This document shows positions 44,592-53,409 of a DNA stretch of 64,000 bases, in pieces. The stretch is from Kistimonas scapharcae (GTDB taxonomy: Bacteria; Pseudomonadota; Gammaproteobacteria; Pseudomonadales; Endozoicomonadaceae). The stretch lies in contig NZ_BAABFL010000134.1 of assembly GCF_039540975.1 (NCBI RefSeq), forward strand, positions 10,739 to 74,738, read 5' to 3'. A program made the position numbers and the translations under genes. Below the pieces are notes generated by a model, which ran no database searches, was not told the origin of the DNA, and worked only from the letters and a program-made list of their open reading frames with translations. Positions within the stretch are counted from its first letter, which is position 1; each line of letters begins with the position of its first letter.

Positions 44592-46622
44592 ATGTCCGTT
44601 TCATTGCGAAAAACGTTTTTATGCCTGCTTGCCCTGACGGGCAGTATCCAGAACAGTTCTGCCACAAATATTGATGAGGATCACTACATCGTTCCGACAG
44701 GACAAACCGTTAATGTCATCCATATTGTGGATCTGTTGAATGTCGCTGCTGACAGTGAGTCTGTTTACAACACCTTGCGTCACCATGTCATCGATGAGGG
44801 TGAAAAATACCTGATTGATGTTGTCGACAAACAAGCTTCCCGCAGCGTTGCTGAAATGCGCAAAGCCGTGCAAAACCTGTTTGGTATCGCTTTTGATCAG
44901 GATCGGCTCATGGTGAGTCGCTATAAGGAGCAGATGCTCTACACCCCCTACAACAGCCAGGATGACATCACGCTTCCGGAGCTCATTGAAAACCTTGATG
45001 CGATCGAGCTGCGCGATCAGGCCCGATCCATGCGGGAGTATCGTACTGTCAGCAGCCCAGACGAGCAAACCTCCCTGCCGCACCTGGCGTTTTACATCAA
45101 CATGTTTCACCCAATGACCAGTGAGGAGTGCACATTCCCAACCTCTTATATCTGGCCGGAAAAGGGGACGTCCAACTTTTGTGAACGTGGCAATATTTCC
45201 CTTATTTACCGCGTCAACTGGGAACGTTCACTGCAATACGGCACCACCGGCTCTGCCACACCGGACGCAAAAATCGTTCGTATCACCCTGGATGACGACG
45301 TTTCAGGCGCCGGTATACACCTGAACAGTCGCCTGGGGCACCGTGTTACCAAGCCGGGTTATACCGGCGTAAACAGCTGGTATCGCGACTGGAGTACGGA
45401 TGTCTATGCCCAGTCATACGAACTCTCCATCAAGGCTTCGAATGATAAAGCGTCAATATTGAAAACCACCCCATCTTCGAATATCAACCCGCAGTATGAG
45501 AAGACGGAAACCTCCGGTTTTTCTCTGGGTGTTTCAGCCGAACTGGGAACAGAAAACACACAAGAGGGTGCCAAGGGGTTGCTGATTCCAATTGCCGCCT
45601 ATGAGCAGAATCGTACCCTGACATTCAGCACGGAAGAATACAGTATCCAGAAAGCCACCCCGAGTGACCGCGAAGTTCTTTTCACCTGGGAAAGAAGTGA
45701 ATACGCCAGCCGGGACTCCCTGTTATCCAAGGGCACTGATCCGGTGTTTGATTCTTACGTGACCTATCCGGTCGACACCAGCAAAATAAGCCCGATCGCC
45801 TATTCCAACTTTACGCCGCGACTTGATGTTATTTATAAAGCTAACAGTCAGGAATCCGGTACGACGACGTTTTCTCTGGACACATCCGTACAAGCGCGCC
45901 CTCTATATACGGGCGCATTCCTCTATTTTTACCTGATTGGCGCTCATGTCGCCTATGAAGCCTTCGAGACAGACCACCTTGACCAATACATCACCGCGCA
46001 TGCCGGCTTTACGGTCGACTGGAATCATCCCGTGTTCACCGGCGGCTATCCGGTTAACCTGCAGCTGGGCAGTTTCAACAATCTCTGCCTGAGCTATGAC
46101 AATGATTTCAACCTGTCTCCACAGGAGTGCAGCCTGATCAGCAAGCACCAGGCCTTTATTTACGACGCAATGGGGCGTTATCTGAGTACACTGGATACAA
46201 CCATGTGCCTTGATGGTGACGACATGAGCCGCCTGAACCGTTGTGATGCCCGCCTCAGTCAACGCTGGCAATGGCTGGAAAGTTCAGATTATCTTCAGAA
46301 TACCCGTTCCTGCCTTCTACTCGCACATGATACTGATACAGGCCAACTTCAGATGCGAGCCATGGATACTGAGGATAATGACACAACCAGCCTGAGGACA
46401 CTGACATCATTCACTACCATCTATAACACCCCCAAGTGTCACTACTGGCTGGATACCCCCAACAATATGGGACAGGTTGGTGATATTTACCGTTACGATG
46501 ATTACAACGAGGGTATAACAGAATACTTCCGGTTACTCACGCCGGTTTATGGCGCCTATCCCGATGAAGGGAACAACAGTGACTGGGAGTCACTCGGTCA
46601 AGCAACAGCCTGCCATAACTAA
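44592..46622 (+). CDS. hlyA: Vibrio cholerae cytolysin-like beta-barrel pore-forming toxin
   Basis: 676 residues. Signal peptide, then a pro-domain (about 30-150), a leukocidin-type cytolysin domain (about 150-480) and a beta-trefoil lectin domain (about 480-650). The match to VCC/HlyA is close: EECTFPTSYIWPEKG, NISLIYRVNWERSLQYG, GSATPDAKIVRITLDDD, SGAGIHLNSRLGHR, KISPIAYSNFTPRLDVIYKA, FTVDWNHPVFTGG and LCLDGDDMSRLNRCD in the ricin-type lectin part. VCC ends with a further beta-prism lectin domain of about 120 residues; this protein ends soon after the trefoil, as in the V. vulnificus relative. Secreted as a protoxin that oligomerises on cholesterol-rich membranes. Divergent from pduS. Confidence 0.93.
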   Translation: MSVSLRKTFLCLLALTGSIQNSSATNIDEDHYIVPTGQTVNVIHIVDLLNVAADSESVYNTLRHHVIDEGEKYLIDVVDKQASRSVAEMRKAVQNLFGIAFDQDRLMVSRYKEQMLYTPYNSQDDITLPELIENLDAIELRDQARSMREYRTVSSPDEQTSLPHLAFYINMFHPMTSEECTFPTSYIWPEKGTSNFCERGNISLIYRVNWERSLQYGTTGSATPDAKIVRITLDDDVSGAGIHLNSRLGHRVTKPGYTGVNSWYRDWSTDVYAQSYELSIKASNDKASILKTTPSSNINPQYEKTETSGFSLGVSAELGTENTQEGAKGLLIPIAAYEQNRTLTFSTEEYSIQKATPSDREVLFTWERSEYASRDSLLSKGTDPVFDSYVTYPVDTSKISPIAYSNFTPRLDVIYKANSQESGTTTFSLDTSVQARPLYTGAFLYFYLIGAHVAYEAFETDHLDQYITAHAGFTVDWNHPVFTGGYPVNLQLGSFNNLCLSYDNDFNLSPQECSLISKHQAFIYDAMGRYLSTLDTTMCLDGDDMSRLNRCDARLSQRWQWLESSDYLQNTRSCLLLAHDTDTGQLQMRAMDTEDNDTTSLRTLTSFTTIYNTPKCHYWLDTPNNMGQVGDIYRYDDYNEGITEYFRLLTPVYGAYPDEGNNSDWESLGQATACHN

Positions 46623-46640
46623 TAAATGAAAGGGGTGCAC

Positions 46641-46664
46641 CGCACCTGCCTATGGGTAGGTGCG
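46641..46664 (+). terminator. Hairpin after the cytolysin gene
   Basis: CGCACCT / AGGTGCG stem with extra inner CC/GG pairs, 19 bp past the stop codon. No T-run follows. Confidence 0.45.
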
Positions 46665-46787
46665 ACATCACAGCCAAAATATTTTTATATCCAAGATGAA
46701 AAATCGAATAAAAAGGGTAGGTTAAAAATAATCTTTATTGAGAAAGTCATGAACCAACATGAGACAAGAACTATTACTTGTTGTGAA

Positions 46788-47894
46788 TTAGTCGGGAGAA
46801 AATCCTGCCGCAAAGGTTTGCTTGATGAAGGCTTCTTGTCTACAAAAACCACAGACCTTCAATTTATGTTTTTCAATCGCACAGACTTTACAAGCAAACA
46901 TATGTCCACACGGTAAGGCAACGGTATTCACAACATTCTCGCAACAATAAATACACTTATCCTTTGGCTCTGGTTTAGTCATGGCTTCACATAGCACTGT
47001 GCTGCCACTATTCTCATCATCAGAGTGCACCGGAAAATCATCCTCGTTAAAAGGCAGCAAGCCGGAATCAGACGATGCGGACGCATCCGACATCCGAACA
47101 TCAGCACTCGTTAATGAGTCCCAACTACCACCCAAACTACTTCTGCTTTCTGATGCACTAAGGCCATAACCTGAATCACACCCAGAATCTGAGCCACAAT
47201 ACAGCCTTCCATCAATGGTTCTTCCAATATTGATTGAGCCCTCACTATAGAGTGAGCAAAAAATTTCACTATAGGGTTCAGTTTCCAATAAGGCACTGAT
47301 AAATTCACATTTCTTTTTACCACCCAGATGAAACAATGCCTGACCTAATCGATCGGATAGCTCAGACAGATCTTCAACATTATTAATGTGCATTCCGGTG
47401 TCACAATAATAACAACGTAAGGTTATACCATCAGAGTCATCAGATTCGGAAGGAGAGGGAAACATACCAGTTCTGGAAAAATAATCCTTGAAGTGAATCG
47501 CCAACCTCTGACACCCCTCTCTTTTATCAAACATATCCATACGTGAATGCCATTTAGCGACTATAGGGAAGCTCACACCGGTATCACAAGCATCGACTGA
47601 CTCGGCAATAGCATCCACGATTTGTATCCCATCATTCAATTGACAGGGTATATAATCTTCTTCGGAATTGTTCACGGTTAATTGCAACTTGCCATCCTCG
47701 ATTGATAGCAGCTTAACCAAACGAACTGTCTGTATAGGCTGATATTCTCCGCACGAGTGTTTTATTGCATTTTGTGGTTGGCCAGCGGCAGCACCGACAT
47801 TCCATGTTGCCCAGTTGCCATCGGCAGACTGACAATGAGCGTCAGTACTCGCCTGCCTCGAATCCGAGCCAGTATAATCACCTACTGAAAACAT
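46788..47894 (-). CDS. RING-finger protein (IAP-type C3HC4), candidate E3 ligase effector
   Basis: 368 residues, AT-rich. The C-terminal ~50 residues are a RING finger with the spacing C-x2-C-x11-C-x-H-x3-C-x2-C-x9-C-x2-C: KCIYCCENVVNTVALPCGHM, then FACKVCAIEKHKLKVCGFCR. The ALPCGHMFAC core is that of IAP/MDM2/CGRF-type E3 ubiquitin ligases, usually a eukaryotic domain. The middle is acidic and Ser-rich with repeated SDSG-like elements (GSDSGCDSGYGLSASESRSS). No signal peptide. It probably acts on ubiquitin signalling inside a host cell (inference from domain). Origin by transfer from a eukaryote is likely. Confidence 0.75.
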   Translation of the reverse strand: MFSVGDYTGSDSRQASTDAHCQSADGNWATWNVGAAAGQPQNAIKHSCGEYQPIQTVRLVKLLSIEDGKLQLTVNNSEEDYIPCQLNDGIQIVDAIAESVDACDTGVSFPIVAKWHSRMDMFDKREGCQRLAIHFKDYFSRTGMFPSPSESDDSDGITLRCYYCDTGMHINNVEDLSELSDRLGQALFHLGGKKKCEFISALLETEPYSEIFCSLYSEGSINIGRTIDGRLYCGSDSGCDSGYGLSASESRSSLGGSWDSLTSADVRMSDASASSDSGLLPFNEDDFPVHSDDENSGSTVLCEAMTKPEPKDKCIYCCENVVNTVALPCGHMFACKVCAIEKHKLKVCGFCRQEAFIKQTFAAGFSPD

Positions 47895-48379
47895 ATTTCA
47901 CATCTCTCCTTGATAAATAGAACACTTAATTAATTATGCGACCAAGCATCTACGATATAGTTCCATGTGAATGAGAAAAAAAACGGAAATAAACAGTAGC
48001 CTTCCGATTCACAACACAATGTTTTTATAATCTGGAGTGGCTAAGCGCTTCGAATTGTATTAATCACTATCAGTCGACATTGAACATATAAGCTATAAAA
48101 AGCTTATATAAGGCCATTTATTATGACAACGCTTAAACCAATAGTCGATCTATCAAGCGGTCAGTTACCCTGACCGATACACTAACAGGCGTGATAGTAT
48201 TATTCTTGTTCGCATAAGTAAGCCTTCAAAATATAACACCAAATGCGCAGAAATGAATATACAAGCACCTTATTATGGCCGACACCATTCGTTAATACTT
48301 TTCCAGCAATCATAAAAAAGGCGGCCATAAAATGGCCGCCAAAAAATGCGCAATCTTGCGCATCCCCTCAAAAGATGGG
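47895..48379. other. Intergenic region between RING gene and eut operon end
   Basis: About 485 bp, AT-rich in its first half. Apart from the eut-operon terminator (48314-48346) I see no gene, repeat or clear regulatory site. Confidence 0.55.
48314..48346 (-). terminator. Intrinsic terminator of the main eut operon
   Basis: A 9-bp GC-rich stem GGCGGCCAT / ATGGCCGCC with an AAA loop, flanked by A6 on both sides, so the minus-strand transcript ends in a U6 run 33 bp after the last eut gene. Confidence 0.9.
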
Positions 48380-49129
48380 TCAGAGCGTCACGACATCCAG
48401 TTCTGATGTCATGCGGATGTAGTCTTTTGCCAGTGGTGTCAACAGACTGTCAGGGCCCAGCGTGATGTGCGTGTAGCCCTGCTCCAGGCAGCGACGCAGA
48501 TCCCGCTCGCCGACAACGCGCTGAGTCAACTCACAGCTCTGCCCGGTAACCGACGTGTCAGTCATGCTGACTTCAGCAGGTGGAGCCACCTGGTAAGCCA
48601 CCTCATTAACAGTCGCCTGCTGAGGCGCAGGTGCTGCAGGTGGAACCTGTCCACGCAGCGCAGCCGCCAGACTCTCCAGCCCGGTCACCTGCATACCGAA
48701 CGACAGCAGTTGTTCTTCCTTATTCTGGAAAACCTTGTAGAAGGCTGGCTTTGCCGTTTCACGGAAACGACGGTAAGCAATACCTTCTTCCAGAATATGC
48801 ACGGTTTTACCCAGCAACAGGGACTCAACCAGCACACAACCTTCACTGCCGCGCTCCAGGCCAATAGTCAGTGCTGATAACAAGCTGTTAGGCAGGCTGG
48901 CCAGAACAATATGATCAAATGCCGCCGCTTCAGGCGTTTCCAGGTCTGCGGCAAAGCTCAGGCTGAAACCCTGCCCGAGCTTCTCGGCAAGCGCATCACG
49001 GTCAGCGCAGTCACCGACCACCAGAACCGTTTCCTTTTTGACGGCTTCCGTCGTCAGGCTGCCGGAACGAGCCAGTAATTCTTCCAGTACACGACGGGCA
49101 ATCAGTTCAACCAGTGCATCCGTGTTCAT
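48380..49129 (-). CDS. PduM-like / EUT-associated protein with C-terminal Eut module
   Basis: 249 residues, last gene of the main eut operon, overlapping eutJ by 4 bp. It resembles the uncharacterised proteins found in eut and pdu operons (PduM-like and the Firmicute Eut hypothetical family): N-terminal amphipathic helix NTDALVELIARRVLEELL, a Rossmann-like part (VLVVGDCADRDALAEKLGQ, FDHIVLASLPNSLLSALTIG, VLVESLLLGKTVHILEEGI), a Pro/Ala-rich linker (about 160-195) and a C-terminal segment DSLLTPLAKDYIR. That last segment is the module also found in the fused EutBC, EutG, EutT and the split EutQ. Required for compartment structure in Pdu systems; exact role unknown. Confidence 0.75.
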   Translation of the reverse strand: MNTDALVELIARRVLEELLARSGSLTTEAVKKETVLVVGDCADRDALAEKLGQGFSLSFAADLETPEAAAFDHIVLASLPNSLLSALTIGLERGSEGCVLVESLLLGKTVHILEEGIAYRRFRETAKPAFYKVFQNKEEQLLSFGMQVTGLESLAAALRGQVPPAAPAPQQATVNEVAYQVAPPAEVSMTDTSVTGQSCELTQRVVGERDLRRCLEQGYTHITLGPDSLLTPLAKDYIRMTSELDVVTL

Positions 49130-49986
49130 GCTGCATTTTCCTCAGGCGTCTCAAGCGCTTCCAGCGCACTGATGGCAATACCCAGTGGTGTCACCAGGAA
49201 CGGATTTTTCGGCTTATGGGTACGCACACCGGTCTGCTTTTCCACCACCGCCTCAAAGTCAGGCAGGCAGGTGGTGCCACCGACCAGGTAGATGTCTTCC
49301 ACGTCATAACCCTGAATATGGTCACGGACAATGGAACCCATTTTTTCAATCACGGGGCGGACAATGGTCACCACATCGCGATGGTTGGCCGGGTTCTTCT
49401 TGAACTCTTCCGCTTCCTCGAAGCTGGTCTTGTAATTACCCGCCAGCACCAGAGACAGATGAGTGCCGCCTGTCGCTTCATCCGCGGTGTAGATCACTTC
49501 ACCATCACGGAAGATGGACAGACCGGTGGTACCACCACCGATATCCACGACAGCGCCATTCTGGATGCCCAGCACGCGGTTCGCGGCTGTCGGCTCATCC
49601 AGCATATTGACGACTTCCATGCCTGCGCCTTCCACCACATAGCGATGCGTCTTACAGCTGGATTCATCGGAGTTGGAAGGCATTGCGATCGCCGCTTTAT
49701 CCAGCGTCACGCCCAGGCGTTCTTCCAACTTTTCCTTCAGTTTGCGGACAATATGCAGCGCACCGACATAGTCCACGACCAGTCCGTCTTTCAGCACCTG
49801 GGCGAACTGCATTTCTGTCGCCAGCGGTTGCCGGTCACGATCCAGCACCACCAACACGATATACGCGGTACCCAGGTCGACACCGACCACCAGTTCTTCC
49901 GGATTGGTCACCTTGCCCGTACGGGTCAGGCTTTCTTCGACCGCCTCGATCAGTACATCAGCGTGTTCGGTATTACATTCAGACAT
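49126..49986 (-). CDS. eutJ: EutJ, Hsp70-fold chaperone-like protein
   Basis: 286 residues. An actin/Hsp70-fold ATPase related to EutJ of enterobacteria. Motifs: VVGVDLGTAYIVLVVLDRD (phosphate 1, about 33-51), AAIAMPSNSDESSC, MLDEPTAANRVLGIQNGAVV, DIGGGTTGLSIFRDG (phosphate 2) and DIYLVGGTTCLPDFEAV (adenosine). Normal length. Thought to help fold or assemble Eut enzymes, but without direct proof. It lies 16 bp after pduL and overlaps the last operon gene by ATGA. Confidence 0.93.
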   Translation of the reverse strand: MSECNTEHADVLIEAVEESLTRTGKVTNPEELVVGVDLGTAYIVLVVLDRDRQPLATEMQFAQVLKDGLVVDYVGALHIVRKLKEKLEERLGVTLDKAAIAMPSNSDESSCKTHRYVVEGAGMEVVNMLDEPTAANRVLGIQNGAVVDIGGGTTGLSIFRDGEVIYTADEATGGTHLSLVLAGNYKTSFEEAEEFKKNPANHRDVVTIVRPVIEKMGSIVRDHIQGYDVEDIYLVGGTTCLPDFEAVVEKQTGVRTHKPKNPFLVTPLGIAISALEALETPEENAA

Positions 49987-50002
49987 GGTCGTTTACCTCC
50001 GT

Positions 50003-50680
50003 TTAAGCGACCAGCTCGCCCTTGGCGCCGCTCGGCAGGCCAACGGCATTGGCTTCATCAAAGTCGATGTGCATGGCCAGATTGAAGCTGTCTTTTACCC
50101 GTACCAGAACTTTGTGGAATGTCACCGGACGGTCCGTCTCAATCTTCACATCCACCTCCTGCTTGTCCTGCACACCCAAACGGGCGGCATCACTGCTGGT
50201 CATGTGGATATGGTTACGGGCAACGATCACGCCCTGCTTCAGCTGTACCATGCCGTTATCGGACAACAGGAACAGGCCCGGAGTCGCTGCAGTGTCACCG
50301 GATTCACGCAATGGTGCGTCCACGCCCAGCTGACGTGCGTCAGTGCGTGAAACCTCAACCTGGCTTTCAGAACGTGCAGGGCCCAGCACCGCGACATGCT
50401 TGAACGAACCCTGGGGACCGATAACGGTGACCCGCTCTTCACACAGGTACTGGCCCGGCTGGGAAAGTTCACGTTTAGGCGTCAACTGGTGCCCTTCACC
50501 GAACAGGGCTTCCACATCCTTCTGGCACAGGTGCACGTGACGGGCGGAAGCCTCGATCGGGATCATCTTTTTACCCACATCGGCGTCGGTACAGTACTCG
50601 CCGATCACCTGGTTGATGATCAGTTGCAGTTGGTCTTCGCTCAGATTCAGGGCACCGCTGGTATTCATCGTTTCACTCAC
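50003..50680 (-). CDS. pduL: PduL-type phosphotransacylase
   Basis: 225 residues. Converts acetyl-CoA to acetyl-phosphate inside the compartment, regenerating CoA. PduL motifs with zinc-binding His: IPIEASARHVHLCQKDVEAL and VIVARNHIHMTSSDAARLG, plus LTPKRELSQPGQYLCEERV. The N-terminal segment LSEDQLQLIINQVIGEYC resembles the PduL encapsulation helix. It replaces the unrelated EutD phosphotransacetylase of E. coli, which is not seen in the window. Confidence 0.94.
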   Translation of the reverse strand: MSETMNTSGALNLSEDQLQLIINQVIGEYCTDADVGKKMIPIEASARHVHLCQKDVEALFGEGHQLTPKRELSQPGQYLCEERVTVIGPQGSFKHVAVLGPARSESQVEVSRTDARQLGVDAPLRESGDTAATPGLFLLSDNGMVQLKQGVIVARNHIHMTSSDAARLGVQDKQEVDVKIETDRPVTFHKVLVRVKDSFNLAMHIDFDEANAVGLPSGAKGELVA

Positions 50681-50752
50681 TTTTCACCTGAGCAGACGGG
50701 ATTCGTCGTTGAATCGTGTCTGCTGCAAGCCGTTAATCCATCACCTGCCTGC

Positions 50753-51523
50753 TCAATGGGACAGCGGTTGCACAGAGGCAAACTCACCGGCCTGTTCCCG
50801 TACCATCATCTGGTAACAGTGGCCTGACAGGTGGTGCAGCGCCCGGAGCATGTCCGGACGTTCACACCGCTGGCCCCGCTGATAAGCGTGCACAGCCGTC
50901 AATTCCGCTTCACGGATACCGGCGCGCAGCCGGTTCAGGCTGACGAGGGTTCTGCCCATGCTGTAATGGGGCAAACCATCCTCGCTGCCATGTAATGGCG
51001 CAGGTTCAGTGTCCTGCGTCTTGAAAACGTCCGGGTCAAACGCTTCGCCCGGCACGATCGCAATAGTCAGCTGGCGGACATAGTCCAGTACCTTCTGCAG
51101 TTCATCGCACAAGGCTTTCCGGCCTGACTCAGCGCAATCCACCTGGAGGCAGAGAATGTCAGCCTGCAGACGGTCAAACTGTTCCTGGAGTGCAATGCGG
51201 GGGTCGGTCAGCAACACAAGACGGTTGTCGCCCAGAACCGCCATGCAGTCCGGTTTTTCGGTGAACTCGCCACCGGTGTAATCGCAGATAAATCGGGGTG
51301 CCGATGGTGCGGCGCTATTGTCGCCTTCATCGACGGTGGCCGGTATCAGGGATTCTTCAACAGGCGTTACATCATCCTGTCCCCGGATAACCAGCGCTAT
51401 GCCCTTGTCCTGGATGAACTGACGGGCAGACGGGGTGATGATGTCTTTCGGCTCCACCTCAAACGTGGTGAAGGCCGCCTTGCGGTATTCGCTGCGAATC
51501 CGCGCTTCTGTAACAACACCCAT
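50753..51523 (-). CDS. eutT: EutT-type corrinoid adenosyltransferase
   Basis: 256 residues. Makes adenosylcobalamin for ethanolamine ammonia-lyase. Similar to E. coli EutT through its length: IITPSARQFIQDKGIALVI near the N-terminus (LTPSARELL in E. coli), KPDCMAVLGDNRLVLLTDPR (KPDTLTHL, VAKSDPRL), YSMGRTLVSLNRLRAGIREAE (HGRDAALLNLLRTKVRETE) and RPDMLRALHHLSG (RPDILQALNRLSS). The HX11CCX2C metal motif of Salmonella EutT is not present; only one Cys remains in FICDYTGG. Some Firmicute EutT proteins also lack it, so the enzyme may be metal-independent. Confidence 0.88.
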   Translation of the reverse strand: MGVVTEARIRSEYRKAAFTTFEVEPKDIITPSARQFIQDKGIALVIRGQDDVTPVEESLIPATVDEGDNSAAPSAPRFICDYTGGEFTEKPDCMAVLGDNRLVLLTDPRIALQEQFDRLQADILCLQVDCAESGRKALCDELQKVLDYVRQLTIAIVPGEAFDPDVFKTQDTEPAPLHGSEDGLPHYSMGRTLVSLNRLRAGIREAELTAVHAYQRGQRCERPDMLRALHHLSGHCYQMMVREQAGEFASVQPLSH

Positions 51524-51607
51524 GGAACTTCCTTAGCCTGAACAGCAGACTCTGGCAGAAAGGCCGGATCATCCCGGCCTTTCCTGCGTCAGTTGACGTG
51601 TGCCGAA

Positions 51608-51901
51608 TTACTCAGCTTTTGCCTGGGGCAGGATCACTTCAACTTCACCGTGAGGACGTGGGATAACGTGTACGGAGATCAGCTCGCCAACACGCTCAGC
51701 GGCAGCAGCGCCAGCGTCGGTAGCGGCTTTAACAGCGCCGACGTCACCACGTACCAGTACGGTTACCAGACCGCCACCAACCTGCTCTTTGCCAACCAGA
51801 GTCACGTTGGCGGCTTTGACCATGGCGTCAGCCGCTTCGATTGCGCCAACCAGACCCTTGGTTTCGATCATGCCCAGAGCGTTAGAGATAGCCATTTTCA
51901 A
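51608..51901 (-). CDS. eutM: BMC hexameric shell protein EutM
   Basis: 97 residues. Canonical single BMC-domain protein of the EutM/PduA type, the main facet component: ALGMIETKGLVGAIEAADAM, ANVTLVGKEQVGGGLVTVLV, RGDVGAVKAATDAG and VISxHVIPRPH-type ending (ISVHVIPRPHGEVE). It lies between eutE and eutT and is expected to be the most abundant shell protein. Confidence 0.96.
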   Translation of the reverse strand: MKMAISNALGMIETKGLVGAIEAADAMVKAANVTLVGKEQVGGGLVTVLVRGDVGAVKAATDAGAAAAERVGELISVHVIPRPHGEVEVILPQAKAE

Positions 51902-51941
51902 TTCTCCACTTTGTAATCAGAGATAGTTTGTTGAGGGTTCG

Positions 51942-53408
51942 TTAAAGAGACTTCAGTCGTTCAATCACCAGACGGGTGATTGCTTCGATATCAACATTCG
52001 CCGTCGTGCAGGCAACAGGCTGACCTTCAGGCTGTGCCAGTGCTTCCGGCTCAATCACTCCGTAAGCCACATACCGCTTGGTAAACAGGTTCAGCGGGGT
52101 CACATTGTCAGAGGTTGCAGAACCACCGACGCTGCCGCAGCCCAGGGTGAACGCAGGCGCCAGGTTAGTGGTCGCACCCACACCACCGTGGGTGGAAGGC
52201 GTGTTAACCACCAGGCGGGACACCGGCTTCTTCAGGGCAAATTCGCGCACCAGGGCATCGTTCTGGGTATGGATCGCCAGGGTATGGCCCGCACCTTCAA
52301 AGTGCAGCAGTTCCATGCACAGTTCGCAGGCGTCGTGTGCGTCGCTGACGCGGTAGAAGCCCAGCAGCGGAGACAGTTTTTCCCAGGAGAAGGGATACTT
52401 CTTGCCCACGTTGTTACGACCTTGCTCACCCACCAGTACGCGGGTAGTCGCAGGTACGTCCAGACCCGCCATACGGGCGATTTCCACCGCAGGCTTGCCG
52501 ACGATACCGGCGTTCAGGCCGCCACGCTGGTTGACGATGACTTTCTCAACTTTCGCGATTTCCGCTTCGCTGAGGAAGTAGCAACCCTGGGCGATCATCT
52601 CTGCCTTCACCTGGTCAGCAATGGCGTGTTCAGTGACCACGTGCTGTTCAGAGGCGCAGATGGTGCCATTATCAAACGTTTTACTGGTGATAACGTGGTG
52701 GACAGCTTTCTTGATGTCCGCAGTGCGCTCAATGAACGCAGGCACGTTACCCGGGCCAACACCCAGCGCCGGGTTGCCGGAGCTGTAAGCGGCCTTGACC
52801 ATGGCGGAACCACCGGTGGCCAGGATGATGCCGGTGCCGGGGTTCTTCATCAGTTCGCTGGTGCCTTCCAGGGTCGGCACGCTCATCACACTGATCAGTT
52901 CTTCCGGTGCACCCAGGCTGACCAGGGCTTCACGCAGAATGCGAACAGTCTCGGTAATGCACTTCAGCGCCGACGGATGGGGGCTGAAGATCACGGCGTT
53001 ACCGGCCTTGATGGAAATGATCGCCTTGTAGATCGTGGTGGACGTCGGGTTAGTAGACGGCACCAGACCGGCAACGATACCGAAAGGTACCGCCACTTCC
53101 ATGACCTTGCGGCTCTGATCATCAGAGATCATGCCGATGGTCTTCATGCCCTTGATGGAGTCCAGCAGGATCTTGCTGGCGAGCATGTTCTTGGTGATTT
53201 TGTCCTGAACCTTGCCGAAGCCGGTTTCTTCCACGGCCATTTCCGCCAGACGACGGGCGTGGGTCTGACCGGCGCGCGCCATGGCGTCAACCAGTGCATC
53301 AACCTGGGCCTGACTGTAGTCGGCCAGCACCTGCTGGGCGGCTGTCGCCTTTCGGATCAGGGTCCGGACTTCCTGTACGGATACGAGGTCTCTGTCGAGG
53401 AGTTCCAA
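51942..53408 (-). CDS. eutE: CoA-acylating acetaldehyde dehydrogenase EutE
   Basis: 488 residues. Oxidises acetaldehyde to acetyl-CoA with NAD+ and CoA. Aldehyde dehydrogenase features: FGIVAGLVPSTNPTSTTIYK, ILATGGSAMVKAAYSSGNPA, the catalytic Cys in FDNGTICASEQHVV, and VNTPSTHGGVGATTNLAPAF. Encapsulation-type helices occur in this family; here the C-terminal DIEAITRLVIERLKSL after a Pro/Gln-rich linker fits the pattern. It starts at the base after the eutK stop. Its product goes to PduL. Confidence 0.95.
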   Translation of the reverse strand: MELLDRDLVSVQEVRTLIRKATAAQQVLADYSQAQVDALVDAMARAGQTHARRLAEMAVEETGFGKVQDKITKNMLASKILLDSIKGMKTIGMISDDQSRKVMEVAVPFGIVAGLVPSTNPTSTTIYKAIISIKAGNAVIFSPHPSALKCITETVRILREALVSLGAPEELISVMSVPTLEGTSELMKNPGTGIILATGGSAMVKAAYSSGNPALGVGPGNVPAFIERTADIKKAVHHVITSKTFDNGTICASEQHVVTEHAIADQVKAEMIAQGCYFLSEAEIAKVEKVIVNQRGGLNAGIVGKPAVEIARMAGLDVPATTRVLVGEQGRNNVGKKYPFSWEKLSPLLGFYRVSDAHDACELCMELLHFEGAGHTLAIHTQNDALVREFALKKPVSRLVVNTPSTHGGVGATTNLAPAFTLGCGSVGGSATSDNVTPLNLFTKRYVAYGVIEPEALAQPEGQPVACTTANVDIEAITRLVIERLKSL

Positions 53409-53409
53409 C

